NCBI RefSeq assembly: GCF_002215035.1
Contig: NZ_NKFP01000006.1
Coordinates: 880,530-944,529 of the forward strand
Source of the DNA: Leptolyngbya ohadii IS1
GTDB lineage: Bacteria; Cyanobacteriota; Cyanobacteriia; Elainellales; Elainellaceae
Length of the DNA stretch: 64,000 nucleotides
Reading direction: 5' to 3'
In this document: positions 52,910 to 62,466 of the stretch, piece after piece
Layout of the letters: each line of letters starts with the position of its first letter
How positions within the stretch are numbered: the first letter of the stretch is position 1
Notes under the pieces: model-generated
Databases searched by the model: none
Told to the model about the DNA's origin: nothing
What the model saw: only the letters and a program-made list of their open reading frames with translations
Program-made: the position numbers and the translations under genes

Positions 52910-55900
52910 ATGGAAGCGACACCAGGCACTCCGTTCGTCGTCAACCAAACTACCGCCCGATCCCAAAGCACCTATCCCAGTAGCCCTGGTGGTATTGCGA
53001 ATAGCGTCAGTATCGAACTGACTCGCCCCATGCGATCGATCGCGATGGATGCGAACGGCGATTTTGTGGTGGTCTGGTCTAGCTTAGGGCAGGATAATGG
53101 GCTGACCTGGGGAGTTTATGGTCGTCGCTACGACAAAGACGGCAATCCCAAAGGACCAGAATTTCTAATTAATACGGAGGTGCGGCAAAACCAGACGGCT
53201 CCTTCTGTTGCCATTGATGCGGCTGGAAATTTTATTGTTACCTGGTCGAGCAATTTTCTCGATTTGGCAAACGATGCCAGCGAATATGGGGTGTATGCCC
53301 GTCGTTATGACAGCAGCGGAACTGCGATCGATGCCACTGAGTTTCTGGTCAATAAAACGACTGGTTTCAGTCAGGTTAGCTCCGTGGTGGCGATGGATCA
53401 GGACGATGATTTAACCGATCCGACTGACGGTGGATTTGTCATTACCTGGACTGATCAAAACAATGACGGGGATGGGTTCGGCGTCTATGCCCAACTCTAT
53501 GACAAGAATGGGGCGGTCGTGCCTCGCAATGTGGGAGGAGTCCCCACCACGGATGATATTCCCGTCACGTCCACTGGAACATCCGCCGCCCAGACCGCAG
53601 GCAACCAGATGAACTCGTCCGTTGCCATGGCAGACGACGGCAGTTTTGTGGTGATCTGGGAAAGCGACCAGGGCGAGGTTGGAGCAGGCAGCTCAGACTT
53701 TGGAATTTTTGCCCAACGGTTTGATGCACAGGGGCAGGCATTAGGCGATCGCATTCAAATTAACAGCTTCGCAGCAGGTCCTCAGCGCCGCCCCTCGATC
53801 GCTATGGCGTCAGACGGTTCTTTTGTTGTGGCATGGTCGAGCCAGGGACAGATTTCTGCGGGGGGCTGGGATGTCTTTTATCGACGGTTCGATCGCAACG
53901 GGGTAGCTCTCACCCCAGAGCGGCAGGCAAACTTCGACGCAACGGGCAGCCAGCAGGACGTCACGGTGTCCATGTCGCCAAACGGCAACTTTATTATTTC
54001 CTGGACATCCACTGCGGGAATATTGCCAGACGGCGTCTATGCCCGTCGCTTCAATGCCAGCGGCAATTCCCTGGCGGGAACGAATGGCGATGAATTTCGC
54101 CTGGATGGTGTGGGTGGATTGGGTGTCGGGAAATATGCCTCGATCGCCACTACAAATGGGAATTTTGCTGCGGTCTGGACGGGTGACGATAACCCCGATC
54201 CGTCAATCGTAAATGAGGGCGTCATTGGGCGCACCTATTCGGTTGAGGTTCCCACGGGCAATACCCCTCCCACCAATATCATCCTCACACCGGGAGGCAC
54301 AGAGGCAAGCGTTGCGGAGAATGATACTGGAGCGGTGCTGGGCGAACTATCCGCCGATGATGCAGAGGGGAACAACATTACCTTTACCGTCAGCGGTGAT
54401 CCGCGCTTTGAGGTGATCGGCAATCAGCTGAAGCTCAGAGCCGGAGAATCTCTCAATTTTGAGAATCCTGCCGATAAGACAATCACGCTCACCATCACCG
54501 CCACAGACGACGGCACTCCTGCCAACGCGGCGACTCAAACGATTACCGTTTCTGCGACAGATGTGAACGAAGCTCCGTTTAACATCACCCTCGACAACCT
54601 GCTTCTGAACGAAAACACTCCGGCAGGAACGCTGGTAGGACGGTTGGGTGCGGAAGATCCGGAAAATAATCCAATTGCCTTCACGATCGCCAATAATCCC
54701 TTTTACGAGATTGTTAACGGCACGGAGATCGTTGTTAAAGCGGGCGCAAATCTGAATTTTGAGAATCCGGTCAGTCAATTCTTCGAGATTACCGTTACTG
54801 CCGCCGACAACGCTACGCCACCCCTCACTGCCTCCCAAACATTCACGATCGCCCTGCAAGACGTGAACGAAGTGCCGGGTGAGATCGAGCTACTGAGCAA
54901 TACGGTTGCAGAAAATGATTTCGGCGCGGACATTGGCGAAGTCAGAGTGGTTGATCCGGATGCAGGGGATGTGCCTCTCCTGAGCGTCAGCGATTCGCGC
55001 TTCGAGATTGTGGGCGGCAGGCTCAAGCTCAAAGCAGGTCAAAGCCTCAACTATGAGGATCTGATAGCCACCAGTGGACTATTCCCGATCGAGATTATTG
55101 CCACCGACCCGCGCAACGCTGCCTTGCAGTCGCGGCAAACAGTGACGCTCCAGGTCACGGATGTTAATGAACCGCCAGACAGCATCAGTCTCGACAGTTT
55201 GAACGTAACGGAAAATACGCCGGGGGCAACCGTCGGTCAGCTCACATTTGTCGATCCGGAGAATAATCCGCAGGATCTCACCGTTGTTGGCGATCCGCGC
55301 TTTGAGGTTGACCCACTGACCAATACGCTGAAGCTGCGGGCAGGGGTACAGCTCGATCGAGAAGCAACCCCCACCATTAACATTACGATTCGTGCCAGCG
55401 ATCGCACTACTCCTGCTGTGTTTGCCGATCGCACCTTTACCCTCAATGTTCTCAACCAGAACGAAACACCCAATGACATTACGCTGGTCAATAATCCGAT
55501 CAGCGAGAATACGTTGGGGGCAATCATTGGGGCAGTTACGGCAACCGATCCGGACGGCACCACACCGATTCTGAGCGTTAGCGACCCTCGCTTTGAGATC
55601 GATCTGGCGGGCAACCTGAAGCTGAGGGACGATCAAAGCCTCGACTTTGAGACATTGGCGGGCGGCAAACTCAGCCTGATCATCACCGCAACCGACAGCG
55701 AAGATCCCCTCCGCATCTTCGATCGCACCTTTGAAATTACGGTCAATAACGTTAACGAGGCTCCGGTTCTCACGGCTCCCACTAGCGGCAGTGTCCGGGA
55801 TAATCAGCCGGGTGAAGTCATTGGGTCGATCGCGGCAACTGATCCAGAAAACGATCCGGTCACGTTTAGCGTGGATGACACCCGATTTGAAGTCACCGCA

Positions 55901-58900
55901 GCAGGTGTGCTGAAACTGCGGGATGGGCAAAGCCTGAGTCTGATTGATGGACCATCGGTAACAGTCAATGTAATCGCCAGCGACGGTACTCTGACGACAA
56001 GCCAGCCGATTCGTGTTGATGTCGTACCTTCTGGAACGCCCACCAACATTCTCCTGGATAAAACAACCGTCAATGAGGCAACGCCCAGGGCAGTTGTAGG
56101 CAAGGTCACGGTGGAGGATGAGAACGACACCCTGCACACGTTCACGGTGGACGATCCCCGCTTTGAAGTGGTTCAGGTTGGCAGCGAGTATCAGCTTCAG
56201 CTCACGGACGGAACGCTGCTCGACTTCGAGGCACAACCGGGCAATCCGCCGCCTATTCGCATCAAAATCAGAGCGCAGGACGATGATGGACTCTCCGTAG
56301 AGCGTGAGTTTGACATTACCATTACCGACATTAACGAAGCCCCTACAGACATCAGCCTGAATAACCTGACGGTCGATGAACAGTTGCCCGGTGCAGTCAT
56401 CGGCAATATCAGCGTCACCGATCCCGATCGCGTGGATAGTTTCATCTATACCTTCAGTGATCCGCGCTTTGAGGTGAGAAGCGGTCAGCTGAAGCTGAGG
56501 GATGGGGTCGAGCTGGATATTAGCGACGGGACAACGCTAAACCTCACCGTTACGGCAAGGGATAAGGGTGGACTGGAGGTTTCTGAGACCTTCACCCTGA
56601 ACGTCGATAACGTCAACTTTGCTCCTACGGATATCGCCATTAGTAAGAATACGATCGACGAGGATACGGATGGAGCGATCGTGGGTCAGCTCACCGTCGT
56701 TGATGCCGATCGGGGCGATACCCATACCTTTACTGTCGATAACGATGCCCGCTTTGAGGTGGATGCTTCGGGCAATCTAAGGCTGAAGGCGGGACAGCAA
56801 ATTAACTATGAAACTGAGCCAGTCGTTAACCTAATTATCACGGCAACTGATAACGGCATCCCCGCACAGTCGGTCACAAAATCTATTGCGGTTCAGGTCA
56901 ATAATCTTAACGATGCGCCCACGATTAGCTTTACCCCCGCAGCCACGATCGATGAAAACGTGCCGGGAGGGGTTGTTGGCACCCTAACCATCACCGATCC
57001 AGAGGGGGGCACACCAACGCTGACCCTGGGCGGCACCCTTGCCAATCAATTTGAAATTGTCGGCAATCAGATCAAGCTGCTGGATACTGCCAGCCTCGAT
57101 TTTGAAGCCCTGGCAGGGGGCGCAGTCAATTTGGTCGTAACCGCCACGGATAACGGGACGCCAGTCCGCACGGTGACGCTGCCGATTGTCTTTCCCATTG
57201 GGGATGTTAACGAAGCGCCTACAGACCTGAACCTCTCAAATCTTACCGTTTCGGAGCAGAGCGCTGGAGCAGAGGTGGGTCTGGTACAAGTGACCGATCC
57301 CGATCGCCCCGCAGTCGAGAATTTCACCTATACGGTGAGCGATCCGCGCTTTGAAATAGTCAGCGGCAGGCTGAAGCTGAAGGACACGGAAATCCTCAGT
57401 CTTGAGACGACGCCAACCATTACCCTCACGGTGACGGCAAACGATCGCGGTGGATTGCCAATTTCTCGTCCCTTTACCATCACGGTTGAGCGGCTAAACG
57501 TTGCCCCCACGGGCGTTTCGCTGGATAAAACCACGATCGATGAGGATACCCTGGGTGCAGTGGTAGGCAGGCTCACCGTCGCTGATGCCAACCGCACGGA
57601 CACCCACACCTTTACGATTAGCGACTCCCGCTTTGAGGTGGATTCGTCTGGCAACCTGAAGCTGAAAGCCGATGCCTCGATCAATTTTGAGGTCGAACCC
57701 GTCATCAACCTGACTGTCATCGCAACGGACAACGGTGGGTTAAGCAGTCCGCCTCAGGCGTTTACGATCTCGGTGGTCAACCTGAACGAGGCACCTACCG
57801 ATCTGACCCTGGCAAACAATTGGGTCGCGGAAAATGCCCCTGGTGCTGTCATTGGCGCAGTTGCAGTAACGGACTCCGACAGCACGACGTTCACCTATAC
57901 CGTGAGCGACGATCGCTTTGAGGTCGTGGGCGGTCAACTCAAGCTCAAGGATGGACGCAGCCTCGATTTTGAAGTCGGGGCAACGATTCCGATCGACATT
58001 ACGGTTATCGATAGCGGCACGCCCGTTCGTCAGCTCAGCCGCTCCTTTGTGCTGGACGTTACAAACGTCAATGAGGCACCGACTACGATCACGCTGGCAA
58101 ACAATCGCGTTGCGGAGGATACCCCTGGGGCGATCGTCGGTCTGCTGACGGCAACTGACCCGGATACGGGCGATACGGTGTCCTTCAGCGTTACGGATTC
58201 CCGCTTTGAAATCGATGCGGCGAATAATCTAAAGCTCAAAAGCGGCATTAGCCTCAATGCCGAAGATCCCACCCCTGTCCAGGTGACGGTCGTTGCAACC
58301 GATCGCGGTGGCTTGACCCAATCGCAAATTTTCACCATCCAGGTGACAAATGTTAACGATGCGCCGACTGATATTCGCCTGTCCAACAGCAGCGTTGCGG
58401 AGAATTCCTCCGGTGCCATTATTGGTGATGTGATTGTCACTGACCCGGACAGCAGCGCCTTTAGCTTCACGGTCAGCGATTCCACTCGGTTTGAGGTGGT
58501 GGGCGGTCAGCTCAAGCTGAAGGCAGGACAAAGCCTCGATTTTGAGAGCGGCAGCACGATTACGCTGGACATTACAGCGATCGACAACGGCACACCGCCC
58601 CAGAGTTTTACCAAGCAGTTCACCATCAGCGTTATCGACGGCAACGATGCCCCTACGGAAATTCGCCTGCTGAGCGATCGGGTTGCGGAAAACAGTCCTG
58701 GCGCAATCGTCGGTCTGATTCAGGTGACGGATGGAGACGCGGGCGATCGGTTTACCTTCCGGCTGAGTGATGCCCGGTTTGAAGTGGATGCAGCGGGCAA
58801 CTTGAAGCTGAGGACAGGTCAACAGCTCGACGCAGAAGTAACGCCCACGATTCCGCTCGACATCACGGCGATCGACAGCGGCGGACTGGAGCGAACCCAG

Positions 58901-61549
58901 CGATTTGTCCTAACTGTCACCAATGTCAACGAGCCGCCCACCAGCCTGACCCTGACGGGCAATACGATCGATGAGAGCGCGTCGCCCAATGCCCAAATTG
59001 GCATCTTTAGCGCAACTGATACCGAGGGAGGCAGTTTCAGCTACAGTCTGGTTCCGGGCGTGGCGGACAACGATGCCTTCACGATTTCAGGCGATCGGCT
59101 GCTGCTGAAAAATCCGGTGGACTTCGAGACCAAAAATCTCTATTCAATTCGGGTCGCAGTCACCGATAACGGTGGACTCACCCTGACGCAGACCTTTGAG
59201 ATTCGCGTCACCAATGCCAACGAAGCGCCGATTATTACCCCTGCCACCGGAACCCTCATCTACGCAGAGGACGCTGGGGCTATCGCGATCGACTCCACGC
59301 TGAATCTAACCGATGCCGATAGTGCAACCCTGTCCGGCGCAACGGTGCGGCTGCTCAATTATGTACCGGGACAAGACCAGCTCAGCTTTACCTCGACTCC
59401 CGGCATTACGGGCGGATTTGATCCTGCAACGGGTGTTCTTACCCTGTCCGGTGTGGCTGCCCTCAGCACCTATCAGAATCTCCTGCGATCGATCGCCTAT
59501 ACCAACAGCAGCAATGCGCCGAATCTAACCAATCGCATTGTACAAATCAGCGTCAGCGATGGGGTGTTGACCAGCCAGATCGCCAGCCGCACAATCCAGA
59601 TCGTTTCTTCTAACGATGCGCCGATCGTCACGCCTTCGGTGTCAACGGTGGTATTCACCCTGGATAACCGCACGGTCGAACTGGACGGTGGACTTGATAT
59701 TACTGATGTTGATAGCTCCACGCTCAGCGGTGCGATGATCGCCCTGGAAGGCTATGTGGCGGGAGAAGACAATCTGCTGTTCAACGACCAGAGCGGCATT
59801 GTCGGCAGCTTTAATGCGGTTAGCGGTACCCTGACGCTCACAGGCACGGCTTCCCTGGATGCCTATCGGCTGGCACTGCGATCGATCCTTTACCTCAACA
59901 GCAGTCAGCAGCCTACGGCAAAATCTCGGTTTGCCACAATTACGGTGAGCGACGGGACGGTCAGCAGCCCGGTTCGAGTTGAGCTTCAGTATCAGCAGAC
60001 GGCTGCGCCTCCCGTAGTGGATCTCAACGGTGGGGGAGCGGGAAGCGACTTTAGCAATACTTTTGTCATTCTGGGACAGCCCGTTGCTGTTATCTCCGCA
60101 GAGGCGCAATTGACGGATTCAGACAGTACGGCACTGACGGGCGCAGAAGTCACTATCTCGAATCTGTTTGATGCTGCTAGCGAAACTCTGCTGGTCGATA
60201 CTGCCGGAACCGGAATTGCCGCAAACTACGATCGCCCCACGGGAACCCTCAGCCTCAGCGGTACAGCTTCTCTGAATGACTACATTACGGTGATGCAGCG
60301 AATTCGCTATATGAATACCAGTGCTGCACCGGATATGACCACGCGAGTCATTCTGTTCCGCGTCAGTGATGGGACTCGCTCCAGCAATGCGGCTCAGACG
60401 ACGGTTCAGATGACCGATATTCGCCTACTCGATGGCAGCACAGGCGATCCACCCCTGGAAACCACGCCTGCCACCGATCGCATTAACGCCCAGGACGGCA
60501 ACGACATAGTCCGGTCTACCCTGTCGAATCTGCAACAGAACGATCTGATTGACGGCGGCACAGGCACCGATCTGCTGACGCTGATGGACGGTACCGGAAA
60601 TGCTCGAATTGAGATTGCGAATCCCGTTAATCAGGTGAGCGGCATTCTGATCAACACCACCACGATCACGAACTTCGAGCAGTTTAACTGGAGTGGCTTC
60701 CGGGGCAATATGACCCTGGTTGGCAGCAGCGCCAATGATGCCGTGATCGCTGGATCGGGCGCAGATTTTCTGTCCGGTGACAGCGGGAACGATCGCCTGA
60801 TTAGCAATGCGGGAGACGATCGCTTAGATGGCGGGACAGGCGCAGATTACCTGGAGGGGGGTGCAGGCGATGATTTCTACGTCGTTGATAGCGCAGGCGA
60901 TCAGGTAATTGAACTGGCAGATGGCGGCGTGGATACCGTCTCTGCGTCGATCAGCTACACCCTCTCAGATGCGCTCGAAGACCTGATCCTGACTGGAACT
61001 GCACTCACGGGGACTGGCAACGCCCTCGATAATATGCTGATGGGGAACGGTCTGAACAATACCCTCATTGGTGGTCTGGGCGACGATATGGTGCGCGGCG
61101 AGGGCGGCAACGATGTTCTGGTGGGCGACAGCGGCAACGATGATTTGACGGGTGGGGCTGGCAGCGATCGGCTGATTGGAGGAGACGGCAAGGATCGGTT
61201 GACTGGGGATATTGGACGCGATCGGCTCACAGGCGGCAGGGGCAAGGATCAGTTTGTGCTGACCAGCACCCAGCGATCGAACGGCGATATCATCACGGAT
61301 TTCAACGCCAAGGACGACACGATTTTGATTAGCCGCCGCAGCTTTGGGCGGGAACTTCGTCGCGGTCGGGTTCGTGCCAATCAGTTTGTTTTAGGCAATC
61401 GCGCTTTAGACGCCAACGATCGGTTTATTTACAGCAGAGGCTCGCTATTTTACGACAGAGACGGAGTTGGAGATGCAAAGGAAGTCCTAATCGCCAGGTT
61501 AGGAAGAAATGTGGGGATTACGCGATCGGATTTGGTGGTGATTCAGTAA
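52910..61549 (+). CDS. giant secreted RTX adhesin: probable 7-bladed propeller, 17 cadherin-like repeats, RTX C terminus
   Basis: 2,879 residues, no N-terminal signal peptide. Residues about 45-445 hold seven units with a DGxFVVVWSS-type strand followed by GVYxRRYD, spaced about 60 residues, suggesting a seven-bladed beta-propeller. Residues about 449-2100 carry 17 cadherin-like repeats of about 97 residues, each starting N-(E/D)-x-P, then ENxxGAxVGxxxxxDPD, a DxRFEV strand, LKL(R/K)xGxxLDFE and ending VTNV/DV. Residues about 2101-2510 hold three longer repeats (STLSGAxI, SGxLTLxGxASLxxY). From about 2520 come RTX nonapeptides (GGxGxDxLxGG) binding calcium, and a C-terminal domain ending ITRSDLVVIQ, the expected type I secretion signal. 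No type I secretion genes are nearby. Confidence 0.93.
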   Translation: MEATPGTPFVVNQTTARSQSTYPSSPGGIANSVSIELTRPMRSIAMDANGDFVVVWSSLGQDNGLTWGVYGRRYDKDGNPKGPEFLINTEVRQNQTAPSVAIDAAGNFIVTWSSNFLDLANDASEYGVYARRYDSSGTAIDATEFLVNKTTGFSQVSSVVAMDQDDDLTDPTDGGFVITWTDQNNDGDGFGVYAQLYDKNGAVVPRNVGGVPTTDDIPVTSTGTSAAQTAGNQMNSSVAMADDGSFVVIWESDQGEVGAGSSDFGIFAQRFDAQGQALGDRIQINSFAAGPQRRPSIAMASDGSFVVAWSSQGQISAGGWDVFYRRFDRNGVALTPERQANFDATGSQQDVTVSMSPNGNFIISWTSTAGILPDGVYARRFNASGNSLAGTNGDEFRLDGVGGLGVGKYASIATTNGNFAAVWTGDDNPDPSIVNEGVIGRTYSVEVPTGNTPPTNIILTPGGTEASVAENDTGAVLGELSADDAEGNNITFTVSGDPRFEVIGNQLKLRAGESLNFENPADKTITLTITATDDGTPANAATQTITVSATDVNEAPFNITLDNLLLNENTPAGTLVGRLGAEDPENNPIAFTIANNPFYEIVNGTEIVVKAGANLNFENPVSQFFEITVTAADNATPPLTASQTFTIALQDVNEVPGEIELLSNTVAENDFGADIGEVRVVDPDAGDVPLLSVSDSRFEIVGGRLKLKAGQSLNYEDLIATSGLFPIEIIATDPRNAALQSRQTVTLQVTDVNEPPDSISLDSLNVTENTPGATVGQLTFVDPENNPQDLTVVGDPRFEVDPLTNTLKLRAGVQLDREATPTINITIRASDRTTPAVFADRTFTLNVLNQNETPNDITLVNNPISENTLGAIIGAVTATDPDGTTPILSVSDPRFEIDLAGNLKLRDDQSLDFETLAGGKLSLIITATDSEDPLRIFDRTFEITVNNVNEAPVLTAPTSGSVRDNQPGEVIGSIAATDPENDPVTFSVDDTRFEVTAAGVLKLRDGQSLSLIDGPSVTVNVIASDGTLTTSQPIRVDVVPSGTPTNILLDKTTVNEATPRAVVGKVTVEDENDTLHTFTVDDPRFEVVQVGSEYQLQLTDGTLLDFEAQPGNPPPIRIKIRAQDDDGLSVEREFDITITDINEAPTDISLNNLTVDEQLPGAVIGNISVTDPDRVDSFIYTFSDPRFEVRSGQLKLRDGVELDISDGTTLNLTVTARDKGGLEVSETFTLNVDNVNFAPTDIAISKNTIDEDTDGAIVGQLTVVDADRGDTHTFTVDNDARFEVDASGNLRLKAGQQINYETEPVVNLIITATDNGIPAQSVTKSIAVQVNNLNDAPTISFTPAATIDENVPGGVVGTLTITDPEGGTPTLTLGGTLANQFEIVGNQIKLLDTASLDFEALAGGAVNLVVTATDNGTPVRTVTLPIVFPIGDVNEAPTDLNLSNLTVSEQSAGAEVGLVQVTDPDRPAVENFTYTVSDPRFEIVSGRLKLKDTEILSLETTPTITLTVTANDRGGLPISRPFTITVERLNVAPTGVSLDKTTIDEDTLGAVVGRLTVADANRTDTHTFTISDSRFEVDSSGNLKLKADASINFEVEPVINLTVIATDNGGLSSPPQAFTISVVNLNEAPTDLTLANNWVAENAPGAVIGAVAVTDSDSTTFTYTVSDDRFEVVGGQLKLKDGRSLDFEVGATIPIDITVIDSGTPVRQLSRSFVLDVTNVNEAPTTITLANNRVAEDTPGAIVGLLTATDPDTGDTVSFSVTDSRFEIDAANNLKLKSGISLNAEDPTPVQVTVVATDRGGLTQSQIFTIQVTNVNDAPTDIRLSNSSVAENSSGAIIGDVIVTDPDSSAFSFTVSDSTRFEVVGGQLKLKAGQSLDFESGSTITLDITAIDNGTPPQSFTKQFTISVIDGNDAPTEIRLLSDRVAENSPGAIVGLIQVTDGDAGDRFTFRLSDARFEVDAAGNLKLRTGQQLDAEVTPTIPLDITAIDSGGLERTQRFVLTVTNVNEPPTSLTLTGNTIDESASPNAQIGIFSATDTEGGSFSYSLVPGVADNDAFTISGDRLLLKNPVDFETKNLYSIRVAVTDNGGLTLTQTFEIRVTNANEAPIITPATGTLIYAEDAGAIAIDSTLNLTDADSATLSGATVRLLNYVPGQDQLSFTSTPGITGGFDPATGVLTLSGVAALSTYQNLLRSIAYTNSSNAPNLTNRIVQISVSDGVLTSQIASRTIQIVSSNDAPIVTPSVSTVVFTLDNRTVELDGGLDITDVDSSTLSGAMIALEGYVAGEDNLLFNDQSGIVGSFNAVSGTLTLTGTASLDAYRLALRSILYLNSSQQPTAKSRFATITVSDGTVSSPVRVELQYQQTAAPPVVDLNGGGAGSDFSNTFVILGQPVAVISAEAQLTDSDSTALTGAEVTISNLFDAASETLLVDTAGTGIAANYDRPTGTLSLSGTASLNDYITVMQRIRYMNTSAAPDMTTRVILFRVSDGTRSSNAAQTTVQMTDIRLLDGSTGDPPLETTPATDRINAQDGNDIVRSTLSNLQQNDLIDGGTGTDLLTLMDGTGNARIEIANPVNQVSGILINTTTITNFEQFNWSGFRGNMTLVGSSANDAVIAGSGADFLSGDSGNDRLISNAGDDRLDGGTGADYLEGGAGDDFYVVDSAGDQVIELADGGVDTVSASISYTLSDALEDLILTGTALTGTGNALDNMLMGNGLNNTLIGGLGDDMVRGEGGNDVLVGDSGNDDLTGGAGSDRLIGGDGKDRLTGDIGRDRLTGGRGKDQFVLTSTQRSNGDIITDFNAKDDTILISRRSFGRELRRGRVRANQFVLGNRALDANDRFIYSRGSLFYDRDGVGDAKEVLIARLGRNVGITRSDLVVIQ

Positions 61550-61558
61550 TGGATTATG

Positions 61559-61591
61559 GATCGGTGAGTGATCCGTGAATGATCCGTGAAT
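61559..61591. repeat. three 11-bp tandem units after the adhesin gene
   Basis: GATCGGTGAGT (61559-61569), GATCCGTGAAT (61570-61580), GATCCGTGAAT (61581-61591), starting 9 bases after the stop codon. Confidence 0.92.
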
Positions 61592-61641
61592 CATTAATCA
61601 TGCTCTGCTGATGTGAGGTCAGCAGACAGAATAGTCCTACA

Positions 61642-62388
61642 TCACGACATCTGAAACAGAAAAGACACCTTATCGCCTTTCCCTAGCGCCACCCGATCGC
61701 CTGGTCGCAAACGGTGACGATTCCCCTGCGGCAGCGGCGTGTTGTTAATATACGTGCCGTTAGAACTGCCTACATCTTCGATGTAATAGATATCTCCCTC
61801 GACGCGAATATCGGCATGAATCCGCGACACGATTTCCGAGTTGGGGAAGCCCGACACATCCACGTCTGGCGGAACTCGATCGTTCGGTTTGCCAATGTGA
61901 ATCACGGTCAGGTTAGCGGGAAGCTCGATCATTGTATTGGTTTGAACGTGCAGCAGCCGAGCGGTTTGAAGCTGAAGCTGGGTCTTAGAACTGCTGGCAG
62001 CAGATCCCTGGGCTGGGGTTGGGAGCGGTGGAGGGGCGATCGGCTCTGTTGCAGCAGGATTGCTGGTGGCGGGATTGATTGCAGGGGCATGAGCAGACGC
62101 TACAGGCGGCACCGAAGCAACCAATGGATCGGGCGGAATCAGCGGATCGGGGGCAGGTAAATCCGGGATATCCAGATCAGGGGCGATCGTCGGCGGAATA
62201 TAGCTGGGCGTTGCTGGCGCTGCGTTTACCTCCAAGCTGGAGCCACATTGACCGCAGAAGCTGGCATCCGTTTGTACCGATGCACCGCAGTTTGGGCAGG
62301 TGGTCATGGCAGGCAAGGGCGTATAGCAGGCTTCGCACTGGATCGCCGCATCTGGATTCTGGTGGTTGCAGTTAGGACAAACAATCAT
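61642..62388 (-). CDS. double zinc-ribbon and FHA-domain protein
   Basis: 248 residues from ATG 62388 (MIVCPNCNHQNPD), with GGGAG upstream; the frame can start at GTG 62409. Two zinc ribbons at the N terminus: CPNC-x13-CEAC type (residues 4-25) and CPNCGA-x-CGQC (about 31-52). A Pro/Ala/Asp-rich disordered linker runs to about residue 135. The C-terminal FHA domain (about 150-248) has IHIGKPNDRV, VSRIHADI and DVGSSNGTYINN, the phosphothreonine-binding loops. A likely reader for one of the Ser/Thr kinases; no kinase is adjacent. Convergent with the adhesin gene. Confidence 0.9.
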   Translation of the reverse strand: MIVCPNCNHQNPDAAIQCEACYTPLPAMTTCPNCGASVQTDASFCGQCGSSLEVNAAPATPSYIPPTIAPDLDIPDLPAPDPLIPPDPLVASVPPVASAHAPAINPATSNPAATEPIAPPPLPTPAQGSAASSSKTQLQLQTARLLHVQTNTMIELPANLTVIHIGKPNDRVPPDVDVSGFPNSEIVSRIHADIRVEGDIYYIEDVGSSNGTYINNTPLPQGNRHRLRPGDRVALGKGDKVSFLFQMS

Positions 62389-62466
62389 GCCCCGTCTCCC
62401 GATCGTCACTCAAAGTCGTACTGACTCTATCTTATTGGCTTTGGGTCGCTCTACCGCATGGATTGC

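Noticed and set aside
55079-56236. 385-codon minus-strand frame inside the adhesin gene
   Set aside because: Mirrors the repetitive cadherin-like coding sequence; no recognisable motif and several similar antisense frames follow the repeats.
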